Of a DNA stretch of 64,000 bases, positions 26,320 to 35,727 are shown one piece after another (position 1 is the first letter of the stretch; each line of letters begins with the position of its first letter). The stretch is taken from assembly GCA_965202745.1 (NCBI GenBank), contig CBDBCB010000020.1, positions 496,001 to 560,000 on the forward strand. The letters are read 5' to 3'. The position numbers and the translations under genes were made by a program. The notes below the pieces were generated by a model. The model worked only from the letters and a program-made list of their open reading frames with translations. It was not told the DNA's origin and searched no databases. This DNA is from JACKII01 sp965202745. Its GTDB lineage: Bacteria > Pseudomonadota > Alphaproteobacteria > Bin95.

Positions 26320-26886
26320 CTAGTTCTGTAACGACCGACTTTCTGTCAACCCGAGCGCGTCAAACGCCGCATCCGGTGAATCGGCCATCGTGACGAGGCC
26401 GCGAATACTGCCGCTCGCAAATTCCTGGGCGATAACATGGTCCACCAGGGCGAGAAACGGCTGCCAATAGCCATCATCACCCAGCAGCACGATAGGCTTA
26501 TCGATCTGGCCCAGTTGCCGCCAGGTCATGACCTCCAGCAGTTCGTCCAAGGTACCCAATCCGCCGGGCAGCACCAGAAAGGCATCGGACAGGTCGATCA
26601 TCGCCTGCTTCCGATCCAGCATTGTGTCGGTAACAATCGTCCTGGTCAGGCGCATCTGCTGCACTTCTGCGTGGCGCAGGAAGGTCGGTATGATGCCGGT
26701 TACCTGGCCGCCAGCATCAAACGCCGCATTGCTCACCACCCCCATCAGACCCAGCGAGCCGCCGCCGTAGACAACCGTAACCCCGCGCTCAGCCAAGCCA
26801 CGCCCTGCTGCTTCCACTAGTTGCCGGTAGTGCTCGTGTCCCCCCATGCGGGAGCCACAAAAGATGCAAACCGTTTTGCCGTGCAT
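26320..26886 (-). CDS. LOG-family nucleotide phosphoribohydrolase
   Basis: 188 residues from ATG 26886 (MHGKTVCIFCGSRMGG); a start at 26916 would add ten residues of no family match. Rossmann-like fold with VTVVYGGGSLGLMGVVSNAA and the catalytic PGGLGTLDELLEVMTWRQLG. Members cleave nucleoside 5'-monophosphates (cytokinin riboside or related) to base and ribose 5-phosphate, in bacteria probably a nucleotide clean-up role. It shares an orientation with the icd fragment 58 bp downstream and diverges from the DUF1223 gene. Intact. Confidence 0.85.
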   Translation of the reverse strand: MHGKTVCIFCGSRMGGHEHYRQLVEAAGRGLAERGVTVVYGGGSLGLMGVVSNAAFDAGGQVTGIIPTFLRHAEVQQMRLTRTIVTDTMLDRKQAMIDLSDAFLVLPGGLGTLDELLEVMTWRQLGQIDKPIVLLGDDGYWQPFLALVDHVIAQEFASGSIRGLVTMADSPDAAFDALGLTESRSLQN

Positions 26887-27033
26887 GGCCCTGCCACTCG
26901 TTTCGACCAAAGCCATATGCCTTGATCGCGGCGCGTGAGTAAACCTCGACCAAAGCGCGGCTTGTCGCTGCTCGCGAAAGGTTCAACCAGCCTTGATTTG
27001 CCGTGACCGGCCGGGCCCGTTACCCAGGAGAGT

Positions 27034-27735
27034 ATGAGAAAAGTACTATCCATTCTGGCGCTGGTCCTCGCACCACTCGCCGCTAGCGCCCAGCCCCCCG
27101 TGGTCGTCGAGCTCTTCACCTCCCAGGGCTGCTATTCCTGCCCGCCGGCCGACACATTCCTCGGCGAATTGGCGAAGGAAGACGGCGTCGTCGCCATCGG
27201 CTATCACGTCAATTATTGGGACCGGCTCGGCTGGCCTGACCCCTACGCCACCAACTGGGGCACCGACCGCCAGTATGGCTATGCCGCCGCCCAGCGCACG
27301 CGGCGGGTATACACGCCGCAAATGATGGTGGATGGCCAGCAGCCTGCCGTCGGCTCCGACCGGTCACTGGTGCGCACCCTGATCCGCACGGCCAAAACCT
27401 CCGCAAAGCCCGCCAGCCCGGCCCTTTCCTGGCGGGACAAGGGCACCGTCCGCATCGCTCTGCCTGATGCGCCGCAGGCCAAAGGCGCGGAAATCTGGCT
27501 GATACGCTTTGACGAAAAGCAATCCACCCGTATTGTGCGCGGCGAGAACGGCGGCAAACGTCTCGCCTATCACCACGTCGCCCGTGAGCGCCTGGCCCTG
27601 AGCCGGTTCGACGGACAGGCGCAGGTGGTTGAAGCGAGCGTCACACCCGGCGACGTGGACTGGGGAGTAGCAGTGCTTGTCCAACAGAGCGGACCAGGGA
27701 AGATTTGGGGCGCAGCGAGCCTACGCGCCGAGTAG
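27034..27735 (+). CDS. Secreted DUF1223 thioredoxin-like protein
   Basis: 233 residues with an N-terminal signal peptide (MRKVLSILALVLAPLAASAQ). The domain begins PPVVVELFTSQGCYSCPPAD, where the CYSC pair lies like a thioredoxin active site, and continues GVVAIGYHVNYWDRLGWPDP and YTPQMMVDGQ. These match the DUF1223 family of periplasmic proteins, function unknown. Its 3' end overlaps the next glycosyltransferase gene by up to 59 bp. Intact. Confidence 0.85.
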   Translation: MRKVLSILALVLAPLAASAQPPVVVELFTSQGCYSCPPADTFLGELAKEDGVVAIGYHVNYWDRLGWPDPYATNWGTDRQYGYAAAQRTRRVYTPQMMVDGQQPAVGSDRSLVRTLIRTAKTSAKPASPALSWRDKGTVRIALPDAPQAKGAEIWLIRFDEKQSTRIVRGENGGKRLAYHHVARERLALSRFDGQAQVVEASVTPGDVDWGVAVLVQQSGPGKIWGAASLRAE

Positions 27736-29188
27736 TGCGGCCGCAGAGTTGCGCGCGCTACTGGATAGGCGCGCCCTCAGCTTGGCAACCCTGTTCATCC
27801 TGGCGCTGACGCTTTGGCGGCTTTGGGCGCTTTCCATCGTCGACATCAATCTGTTCTTCGACGAGGCTCAGTACTGGTACTGGTCCGTCAATCCAGCCTT
27901 CGGCTATTTCTCCAAGCCGCCGGTACTTGCCTGGCTGATTTGGCTTTCCACCGCCGTCTTTGGCGAGAGCGAGTTAGGCATCCGGGCTATGTCGCCCATC
28001 TGCTACGCGATCACAGCCGCATTCAGCGGCGCCACTGCCTACCGCCTCTTTAACGCCCGCGCTGCTGCATGGACTGCCGTCATGCTGGCGCTGCTGCCGG
28101 GTGTGAGCGTATCGGCGACCATCGTCTCGACCGACGTGCCCCTGCTGCTCTGCTGGGCCGCGGCGCTCTATTGCTATGTGCGCTATACCCAGCAAGGGGG
28201 CCTATGGTGGATTGGGCTCGGCATAGCGCTTGGCCTGGGACTGCTGTCGAAATACGCCATGAACTATTTCCTGCTGGGTCTGGCCGTCACCATGCTGGTT
28301 GCCCCCTCCCAACGCGCCATGCTCCGCCGCGGCGGCCTTTGGGGCGCGCTCTTGCTGGGGCTGGTGCTGTTTCTGCCGAATGTCTGGTGGAATTGGGCAA
28401 ACGATTTCGTCAGCTTCGGCCACACGGCAGAGAACGCCAACTGGCACGGCTTCCAACTCAAATTCGGCAAGTTCGGCGAGTTCGTCGGCGGCCAGTTCGG
28501 TGTGTTTGGCCCGCTGTTGCTGATCGCGCTCGGCTGGGCTGTCTGGCGCTGGCGAAGCCTGAGTGATGCGGAAAAGATGCTCGCCGCCTTCGCCTTGCCG
28601 GTGCTGGCCCTGATGACCGTGCAATCGCTCCTGAGCCGGGCCCACGCCAACTGGGCCGCGGTTGCCTATGTCTCCGCCGCGATCCTGGTGACCGGCTGGC
28701 TTGTCCGCCACGACCGCACACTCTGGCTGAAGCTATCCCTCGCCCTGCATCTGCTGGTGAGCGCCGCCGTGCTGCATGGCGCATCGCTCGCGCCGCTCAC
28801 CGGCACCGATCCCTGGCACCGTCAGCGCGGCTGGACGGCATTGGCTGCCGATGTCCGCACCCTGACGGACCAGCATCCGGGCGTGCTTCTGCTCGCCAGC
28901 GACCGCAAGATCGCCGCCCAACTGATGTTCTATGTCCGCCCCCACCCCTGGGACATGGTGAAGTGGAACCCAGATGGCCACATCAGCGATCACTACGAAC
29001 TGACCAACAGCATGGCCCTGCTCAAAGACCGGCAAGCCCTCTTCCTCACCCGCCAGCAAGAGCCGCCGGACCTGGAGCAGCACTTCATGCATGTCACGCC
29101 CCTGCCCAGCGTCTCCCGCCTGCACCCCACCCGCTCGCCGGAGGTCTATTACGTCTTCCTGCTGGAAGGCTACCGGGGGAGCCCGTGA
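27677..29188 (+). CDS. GT39/ArnT-like membrane glycosyltransferase
   Basis: 503 residues with many membrane helices. The first loop after helix 1 holds LFFDEAQYWYWS, the acidic DE motif used by GT-C enzymes to bind a polyprenyl-phosphate sugar, followed by FGYFSKPPVLAWLIW and later STDVPLLLCWAAALY. The PMT_2 domain spans most of the protein. It would add a sugar to a lipid or glycan at the periplasmic side. The start (TTG 27677) overlaps DUF1223; a later start near 27749 is possible. Its stop overlaps the kpsC GTG by 4 bp, so the two are translated together, pointing to surface polysaccharide work. Confidence 0.85.
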   Translation: MSNRADQGRFGAQRAYAPSSAAAELRALLDRRALSLATLFILALTLWRLWALSIVDINLFFDEAQYWYWSVNPAFGYFSKPPVLAWLIWLSTAVFGESELGIRAMSPICYAITAAFSGATAYRLFNARAAAWTAVMLALLPGVSVSATIVSTDVPLLLCWAAALYCYVRYTQQGGLWWIGLGIALGLGLLSKYAMNYFLLGLAVTMLVAPSQRAMLRRGGLWGALLLGLVLFLPNVWWNWANDFVSFGHTAENANWHGFQLKFGKFGEFVGGQFGVFGPLLLIALGWAVWRWRSLSDAEKMLAAFALPVLALMTVQSLLSRAHANWAAVAYVSAAILVTGWLVRHDRTLWLKLSLALHLLVSAAVLHGASLAPLTGTDPWHRQRGWTALAADVRTLTDQHPGVLLLASDRKIAAQLMFYVRPHPWDMVKWNPDGHISDHYELTNSMALLKDRQALFLTRQQEPPDLEQHFMHVTPLPSVSRLHPTRSPEVYYVFLLEGYRGSP

Positions 29189-31281
29189 CCGCCCGCCGCC
29201 TGCCGTCCGCCCATCGGGTCGATGTGCTCGCCCACGGCATCACGCGCACCATACCCCACCTGCACGCCTTCCTCCCCGAAGCAGAGCAAATCGGCTTCCG
29301 CCTCCGCCCATCCAGCGCTACCGAGGCCATCTCGGGCTGGGGGTACCGCCCGACCGCAGACCGTGCCCGGCGGCTCGCGGCCGGTCGCAATATTCCCTAT
29401 TGGGCGCTGGAAGACGGCTTTCTCCGTTCCGCCGATCTGGGCTCCAACGGCGCACCGCCGCTCAGCCTGATCGCCGACGATCTGGGCATCTATTTCGACG
29501 CGACCAAGCCCTCCCGCCTGGAAAAACACCTGAACGCGCCCAGCCCCTTGGCCGAAGACCTTCTCCGCCAAGGCCGCGACCTCACTGCGTTCAAGAACGC
29601 GCACGCCCTCTCCAAGTACAACGCCGCCCCGCCCTTCGACCCCACATCCCTGCCAAGCTCGGCAGGCCGCGAGCGCATTCTTGTCGTGGACCAGACCGCG
29701 GGCGACGCCTCAATCGAATACGGCCTCGCCAGCCCGGATAGCTTCAACGCAATGCTCGACGCCGCAGTAGCGGAGAACCCCGGCGCACAGATCGTCATCA
29801 AGCGCCATCCCGCCACCGCCTCCGGCTACCGCCAGGGCCTGATCGATCTGGCCCGACACCCGGACGCCCTCACACTGGACACCCCCTGCAACCCGGTCGA
29901 ACTGCTACACACCGTCGACAAGGTCTACACCGTCACCAGCCTGCTGGGCTTTGAGGCGCTGCTGCTGGGCCTGCCAGTTCATTGCTTCGGGATACCGTTC
30001 TACGCGGGCTGGGGCGCAACCCGTGACGCCCTGTCCTGCCCCCGGCGCACCCAGCAGCGCTCTGTGGAAGAGATCGCCGCCGCCGCCCTGATCGGCTATG
30101 CCCGCTATGTGAACCCGCTCACTGCTGAGCCCTGCACCGCCATGCAGACCGCCGAGCGCCTGCTCACCTACAAGCAGCGGGCCGACGCCAACCGGGGCCA
30201 CTGGTCCCTCGCCGGTATCGCCTTCTGGAAGCACGCGCCGCTCCGCCAGCACCTCGGCGGCCCCACCAGCACGGTCAGCTTTCACCGCACCCTAGAAGCA
30301 GCCGCCGCGGATGCGGAAGCCAAACAGGGCCGCCCCGTCCTCTGGTCCGCCCGCGAGCGTCCCGAACACGCCGAACTCATGCGTTCAGCCAAGGTTCAGC
30401 GCATGGAAGACGGCTTCATCCGCTCCGCCGGTCTCGGCTCCGACTTCCACGGCGCGGCGTCCATCGCGCTGGACGACACCGGCATCTACTTCGACCCCGC
30501 CAGCAACAGCCGCCTGGAGCGCATTCTCACAACCCACCCCTTCCCGGATGATCTCACAAGCCGCGCCGCCGCCCTCATCACCCTGCTGCGACGCGAGAAA
30601 ATCACCAAGTTCAACACTGGCGACGACGCCCCTCTGCCCCTGCCCCCCAATCTTCCGCCAGATCGCCGCGTTCTGTTTATCCCCGGCCAGGTCGAAGGCG
30701 ACGCTTCCATCCGGCGTGGCGGCGCAGGCATCCAGACCAACAGCGCCCTGGTCGAAAGCATCCACGCGGCAAATCCGGACGCCTTCCTGCTCTACAAGGA
30801 GCACCCGGACGTCCTCGCAGGCAACCGCAAGGGCAAGCTCTCGCCCGATGCAGAACGCCTGATCGACGCCCGCGCCGACACAAACGCGATCCCTGCGATC
30901 CTGGACCACCCAGCGGTCAGCGAAGTCCACACCCTGACCTCTCTCGCCGGCTTTGAGGCCCTGATCCGCGGCAAGCCCGTCACCACCTACGGCCAGCCCT
31001 TTTATGCAAGCTGGGGCCTGACAACGGACCATGCGCCCATCGCCCACCACACCCGCACGCTCTATCTTGAAGAGCTGGTGGCAGGCGCTCTGCTGCTCTA
31101 CCCCCGCTATATCGATCCCGTTACCGGCCTGCCATGCGAGGTGGAATTTCTGGTGGAGCGTCTCGCCAGCCTGATCCGCACGGGCGGCCCGGTACGCACC
31201 GATGGTCTCTACGCGCTCGCCCGCTACCTCCGGGCGCTGCGCTACGGCCTGTTCCCGCCGCGGCGTGCCCAAACCTTTTGA
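29185..31281 (+). CDS. kpsC: KpsC-like capsule beta-Kdo transferase
   Basis: 698 residues from GTG 29185, which overlaps the previous stop. Two homologous halves can be seen: EDGFLRSADLGSNG and TSLLGFEALLLGLPV, PFYAGWGATRD in the first; EDGFIRSAGLGSDFHG and TSLAGFEALIRGKPV, PFYASWGLTTDHAP in the second. This tandem layout is that of KpsC, which builds the poly-Kdo linker on phosphatidylglycerol for group 2/3-type capsules. Length is normal (about 675-700). No other kps genes are here. Followed by a palindromic repeat in the spacer before mcd. Confidence 0.85.
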   Translation: MTARRLPSAHRVDVLAHGITRTIPHLHAFLPEAEQIGFRLRPSSATEAISGWGYRPTADRARRLAAGRNIPYWALEDGFLRSADLGSNGAPPLSLIADDLGIYFDATKPSRLEKHLNAPSPLAEDLLRQGRDLTAFKNAHALSKYNAAPPFDPTSLPSSAGRERILVVDQTAGDASIEYGLASPDSFNAMLDAAVAENPGAQIVIKRHPATASGYRQGLIDLARHPDALTLDTPCNPVELLHTVDKVYTVTSLLGFEALLLGLPVHCFGIPFYAGWGATRDALSCPRRTQQRSVEEIAAAALIGYARYVNPLTAEPCTAMQTAERLLTYKQRADANRGHWSLAGIAFWKHAPLRQHLGGPTSTVSFHRTLEAAAADAEAKQGRPVLWSARERPEHAELMRSAKVQRMEDGFIRSAGLGSDFHGAASIALDDTGIYFDPASNSRLERILTTHPFPDDLTSRAAALITLLRREKITKFNTGDDAPLPLPPNLPPDRRVLFIPGQVEGDASIRRGGAGIQTNSALVESIHAANPDAFLLYKEHPDVLAGNRKGKLSPDAERLIDARADTNAIPAILDHPAVSEVHTLTSLAGFEALIRGKPVTTYGQPFYASWGLTTDHAPIAHHTRTLYLEELVAGALLLYPRYIDPVTGLPCEVEFLVERLASLIRTGGPVRTDGLYALARYLRALRYGLFPPRRAQTF

Positions 31282-31329
31282 ACTTCCCCATGACACCCAG
31301 TCATCTTCTTTGCGCGTGCCAGCGTAGAT

Positions 31330-31390
31330 AGAGCATCTTACCCGGCAAATTGAACGCGAAAGCGATTCAATTTGAACCGGTGATGCTCTA
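31330..31390. repeat. Palindromic intergenic repeat, copy A
   Basis: AGAGCATC ... GATGCTCT arms enclose inner matches around CAAATTGAACGCG and CGATTCAATTTG. A diverged relative is at 56116-56177 (CAATTGAATCG ... CTCAATTTGCCGG ... GATGCTCT). Size and symmetry resemble REP or small MITE-like repeats of Alphaproteobacteria. It separates kpsC from mcd. Confidence 0.65.
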
Positions 31391-31427
31391 GAACACGCCA
31401 GCACTGAATGCCCGGAGCCACAATCTC

Positions 31428-33089
31428 ATGACCACCGTCCCTACCCTGCCCGACCTGCTGCCAACCGCGGCCAATGCACTGAAAGCTGCCGAGGCTTTCA
31501 CCGAGCAAGCGCGGCAGAGCGTTTCCGGCATGGTTTCCAAGGACGGCCGCGTCTCTGCCGGTCTGCTGGAGCAGGAGCAGTTGGCGGCCCACGGCCTCGC
31601 CTGGCTCACCACCTACAGCACCGCACTGCGCGAACTGCTGAACTGGGCGGAACGGCTGGAGGCAGGCAACGGCTTGGGCGAGTTGGAAGCCCTCATACTG
31701 CAAGCCGGCTTCGGCGAGTATCTGGCGCAAATGGCTGGCGGCATCGCCATCAGCGCGGGCGAGATCGTGCGCCCGTCCGACATGGGCCTCGACGCCTCCG
31801 CTCTGGCCGTGCCAGCGGTGAACGCACTGGCCACCAACGGCAACACCAATGCCGTGCGGATGCGCATCGCAGAACTGATCGAAGAAGGAGCCACCACTGG
31901 CGAGTTCGGCGAACTGGGTCTGGATGCCGAAGAGCTGGTCATGATCCGTGACCAGTTCCGCCGCTTCGTGAACGAGCAGGTGCTGGAAGCCGCGCACGAA
32001 TGGCACCTTAAGGACGAACTCATCCCCATGCCGATCGTCAACCAGATGGCGGAGATGGGCGTCTTCGGTCTGACCATTCCGGAGGAGAATGGCGGCTTTG
32101 GCATGGGCAAAGTCGCCATGTGCGTCGTGACGGAGGAACTCTCCCGCGGCTATATCGGCGTCGGCTCGCTCGGCACGCGCTCCGAAATCGCCAGCGAACT
32201 GATCCGCCTCGGCGGCACCGAGCAGCAGAAGGAAGACCTGCTGCCCAAGATCGCGTCAGGAGAAATCCTGCCGACCGCCGTCTTTACCGAGCCCAATACC
32301 GGCTCCGACCTCGGCTCGCTGCGGACCCGCGCGATCAAGGACGGCGGCACGTACAAGGTCACCGGCAACAAGACCTGGATCACCCACGCGGCACGCACCG
32401 ACCTGATGACCCTGCTCGCCCGCACCAATCCGGACCAGCCGGGCTATAAGGGCCTGTCCATGTTCGTCGCGCCCAAGCCGCGCGGCATGGACGAAAACCC
32501 CTTCCCGGCACAGGGCATGAGCGGCGGCGAAATCCACGTCCTCGGCTATCGCGGGATGAAGGAATACGAGATCGGCTTCGACGGCTTCGAGGTCGCCGAA
32601 GAAAACCTGCTGGGCGGTCAGGAAGGCCAGGGCTTCAAGCAGCTCATGGCGACCTTCGAGAGCGCCCGCATCCAGACCGCCGCCCGCGCCGTCGGCGTCG
32701 CCCAGCGGGCGATGGAACTGGCACTGAATTACGCCACTGGGCGGGAGCAGTTCGGCAAGCCGATCTACCACTTCCCGCGCGTCGCCGGTAAAATCGCCTG
32801 GATGGCGGTCGAAACAATGATGGCCCGCCAGATTTCCTATTTCGCCGCCCGCCAGAAAGACCAGGACCGCCGCTGCGATATCGAAGCCGGCATGGCCAAG
32901 CTGCTGGCCGCCCGCGTCGCCTGGGGCAATGCGGACAACGCCGTCCAGGTGCATGGCGGCAACGGCTACGCACAGGAGTACGAAATCAGCCGCGTGCTCT
33001 GCGACGCCCGGATTTTGAATATTTTTGAGGGCACCGCCGAAATCCAGGCCCACGTGATCGCCCGCGGACTATTAGAGCGCCGGAATTAG
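31428..33089 (+). CDS. mcd: (2S)-methylsuccinyl-CoA dehydrogenase
   Basis: 553 residues, longer than a usual acyl-CoA dehydrogenase because of a helical N-terminal extension of about 170 residues (LLEQEQLAAHGLAWLTTYST; FGEYLAQMAGG; GEIVRPSDMG). That extension marks Mcd of the ethylmalonyl-CoA pathway. The catalytic part has TEPNTGSDLGSLRTRA, TWITHAARTDL and the C-terminal NIFEGTAEIQAHVIARGLL. It oxidises methylsuccinyl-CoA to mesaconyl-CoA during acetyl-CoA or C1 assimilation. No other pathway genes (ccr, ecm, mch) are adjacent. Intact. Confidence 0.9.
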   Translation: MTTVPTLPDLLPTAANALKAAEAFTEQARQSVSGMVSKDGRVSAGLLEQEQLAAHGLAWLTTYSTALRELLNWAERLEAGNGLGELEALILQAGFGEYLAQMAGGIAISAGEIVRPSDMGLDASALAVPAVNALATNGNTNAVRMRIAELIEEGATTGEFGELGLDAEELVMIRDQFRRFVNEQVLEAAHEWHLKDELIPMPIVNQMAEMGVFGLTIPEENGGFGMGKVAMCVVTEELSRGYIGVGSLGTRSEIASELIRLGGTEQQKEDLLPKIASGEILPTAVFTEPNTGSDLGSLRTRAIKDGGTYKVTGNKTWITHAARTDLMTLLARTNPDQPGYKGLSMFVAPKPRGMDENPFPAQGMSGGEIHVLGYRGMKEYEIGFDGFEVAEENLLGGQEGQGFKQLMATFESARIQTAARAVGVAQRAMELALNYATGREQFGKPIYHFPRVAGKIAWMAVETMMARQISYFAARQKDQDRRCDIEAGMAKLLAARVAWGNADNAVQVHGGNGYAQEYEISRVLCDARILNIFEGTAEIQAHVIARGLLERRN

Positions 33090-33116
33090 GCGTGCTCCGC
33101 AGGGCGGGATGGCACC

Positions 33117-34985
33117 TTAACTCAGATTGAATACGATATCCGTCTCGATGAGTGTCACCCCTGTCAGTAGCAGGGTCGACGTGCCGTCGCCATAGGTAAC
33201 GACCGTTTTGGCCCCAGCAATTGCCACGTTCACGGTGCTGGGATCGAATGCTCCCAGCTCAATGGCGATGGTATCCTGGGTGTTCGAGAAGCCCTGGATC
33301 GTGTCGTTCTGCAGACCGTCGAACACCGAGAACTCGAACCGGTCCGCGCCGGCATCGTCATTGTAGGTGTCGTCCCCGGCACCGCCGTTCAGCGTGTCGT
33401 TGCCGCCAGTGCCATTCAGCACGTTGTCGCCGCTGTTACCGGTGATCGTGTCCGCCTGGCTGTTGCCGGTGCCATCGACATTGCCGGTGCCGATCAAGGT
33501 CAGGTTCTCCAGATGCTGGCTCTTGTCCCGAAGCGCAAAGCTGATCGGCGAAAACACGCTGTCCGTGCCCTCACCAGCCAGCTCGAACAGTTTGTCGAAC
33601 GGGCTGTCGACAAAATAGGTGTCGTCGCCCAAGCCGCCGGTCATCTCGTCGATGCCATTGTCGTCCAAAAACGTATCGTTCCCCAGCCCGCCAAACAGCA
33701 AGTCATTGCCGTCGGCGCCGTTCAGCAGGTTGTTGCCGTCATTGCCGCTGCCGGTCAGGGTCAGCAGCTCAAGATGCTGGCTATAGTCCCGCAACGCGAA
33801 CGTGACGGGCGAGAACACATAGTCGGTGCCCTCGTTCGCGTACTCGACCAGCTGGTCGTCGATAACGTCGACAAAGTAGGTGTCGTCCCCCATACCGCCC
33901 AGCATTCGGTCAGCGCCCGAATGGCCGCGCAATGTATCGTTGCCATCATTGCCGTTCAGCGTGTCATCACCCCAGCCGCCATTCAGCGTGTCGTCGCCGT
34001 CGCCGCCCGACAGCTCATTGGCCACGTTGTTGCCGTTGATCGTATTGCCCTGGTCATTGCCGATACCGTCGATCTCTTCCTCGCCCTGCAGGATCAGGGT
34101 CTCAATGTGGTCTGCCATCGTATAGCTGACCCAGGTCCGAACCGTGTCCGCGCCTTCTCCGAAAAGCTCCACCAGGTCAATGCCAGCATCATCGATCAGG
34201 TATTCATCGTCCCCATTACCGCCAAATACATTGCCCACGAGCGAAGGATCCTGGTTCTCGATTGTGCCGCCCCGGCCATCAAAACGGTCATTGCCAGAAC
34301 CCAGAGAAACCCGACAAATAATATTTCCACTATTTACAATGTATTCATCACAATTACCACCTGCAATATCTTCTATTACTGAAATAATTCCAAAATTTAT
34401 TACAGTTGCCACATCACAAGAATTATTAGTTAATTCGATTACTTCATTCCCTACAGCGACGTTCGTTGACGTAATACTCCCATAATTTGTTATGACCGTC
34501 CCACTGCCAGCCACTTCGATGCCTTCATCTGCGCTCTGTATAACGCCATAATTTGTGATACGGACAAAATCGCCGAACGCATCAATACCGTCCGAAGCAC
34601 CAACTATAGAGCCGGTATTCACAATATTATTAAAATCTTCGGACACAAATACACCATAAAAATTGGAAACAATCTGAAATTCATTTAGAAAAACAAGATT
34701 TCCCCCCTCACTTTCTACCGCATTTCCTTCAGCGAACAGGTATCCGGTCTGCGTAACATGAACTCGGTTGAAGCTGCCAGTGCCTACAGCCCCCAAATCA
34801 ATTGCATTGGATTCTGATATCAGACCGCCATGAACGATAATCGATTTCGACGACGACGAATTCGCTCCGTTCACAGCATCCAGCGCTGACGTCACGAATA
34901 CGTTCGGCAATACTAGGTATGTATTGCCCGTTGTATTAGCTACTATTGGCGTGGTTATGCTTACTGAGGTAACGATGATCGCCAT
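33117..34985 (-). CDS. RTX-type calcium-binding repeat protein
   Basis: 622 residues. The C-terminal half holds nonapeptide repeats of the GGxGxDxLxG type (LSGGDGDDTLNGGWGDDTLN; LFGGLGNDTFLDD; LNGTGGNDTLNGGAGDDTY), which bind calcium and are secreted by a type I system. A unit of about 90 residues (GDDTYFVD ... EGTD..FSP..FALRD.SQHLE.LTL) is repeated twice. The N-terminal 220 residues have a beta-rich repeat pattern (NYGVIQSADEGIEV, NYGSITSTN) and AT-rich codons unlike the rest, so this half may be acquired or fast evolving. Type I secretion genes are not in the window. Start ATG 34985. Confidence 0.85.
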   Translation of the reverse strand: MAIIVTSVSITTPIVANTTGNTYLVLPNVFVTSALDAVNGANSSSSKSIIVHGGLISESNAIDLGAVGTGSFNRVHVTQTGYLFAEGNAVESEGGNLVFLNEFQIVSNFYGVFVSEDFNNIVNTGSIVGASDGIDAFGDFVRITNYGVIQSADEGIEVAGSGTVITNYGSITSTNVAVGNEVIELTNNSCDVATVINFGIISVIEDIAGGNCDEYIVNSGNIICRVSLGSGNDRFDGRGGTIENQDPSLVGNVFGGNGDDEYLIDDAGIDLVELFGEGADTVRTWVSYTMADHIETLILQGEEEIDGIGNDQGNTINGNNVANELSGGDGDDTLNGGWGDDTLNGNDGNDTLRGHSGADRMLGGMGDDTYFVDVIDDQLVEYANEGTDYVFSPVTFALRDYSQHLELLTLTGSGNDGNNLLNGADGNDLLFGGLGNDTFLDDNGIDEMTGGLGDDTYFVDSPFDKLFELAGEGTDSVFSPISFALRDKSQHLENLTLIGTGNVDGTGNSQADTITGNSGDNVLNGTGGNDTLNGGAGDDTYNDDAGADRFEFSVFDGLQNDTIQGFSNTQDTIAIELGAFDPSTVNVAIAGAKTVVTYGDGTSTLLLTGVTLIETDIVFNLS

Positions 34986-35727
34986 AGCCCGTCTCCTGCT
35001 ATGAAAAAGTCAGGCTGCGATCATCATCCTCATATTGCTATTTATATAGCCTAATAATTTCTTTTTCACATGAAATCATATAGTTAGCTAAAGTGTCAGC
35101 CCGCCATCCGCCACGACCACTGTACCCGTGGTGTAGTTGCTCTCGTCGCTGGCGAGGTGAACGGCGACCGCCGCAATCTCCTCCGCTATGCCCAGGCGTC
35201 CCAGCGGCTGGCGGGCGATGAAGTCCTTGCGCGCCTGTACCGGATCATCGAAGGTATTGATGCGCTCATCCAGGCTCGGCAACTGCACCGTGCCCGGCGC
35301 GATGGCGTTGCAGCGCACGCCTTGGCCGATATAATCACGGGCAACCGATTTGGTGAATCCGATCACGGCAGCCTTGGTCGCACCATAAATCAGACGGTTC
35401 GGCACCCCGGAGATCGAACCCGAGACGCTCGCCATGTTGACGATGGAGCCATTGCCCACCGCCAGCATGCCGGGCAGGAAGGCGCGGGTCATGCGGAACA
35501 GCGACTTCACGTTCAGATTGAAGCCGAATTCCCACTCCTCTTCTGTCGCATCCAGCACGCTGCCGTGATGCACGACGCCCGCGCAGCTCATCAGCACGCC
35601 CGGTGCCGATACGCTCGCCGCCAGCGCCTTGACCGCCGCATCGTCCAGCACGTTCAGCGGGCGGGTTTTGATGCCTGGCATACCGTTCAGTTCGGCGAGC
35701 TTGGCCTCGTTGATATCGGTCGCCGGC

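Noticed and set aside
31338..33053. Open frames opposite mcd and the RTX region
   Set aside because: Shadows of the mcd gene, whose motifs are unambiguous.
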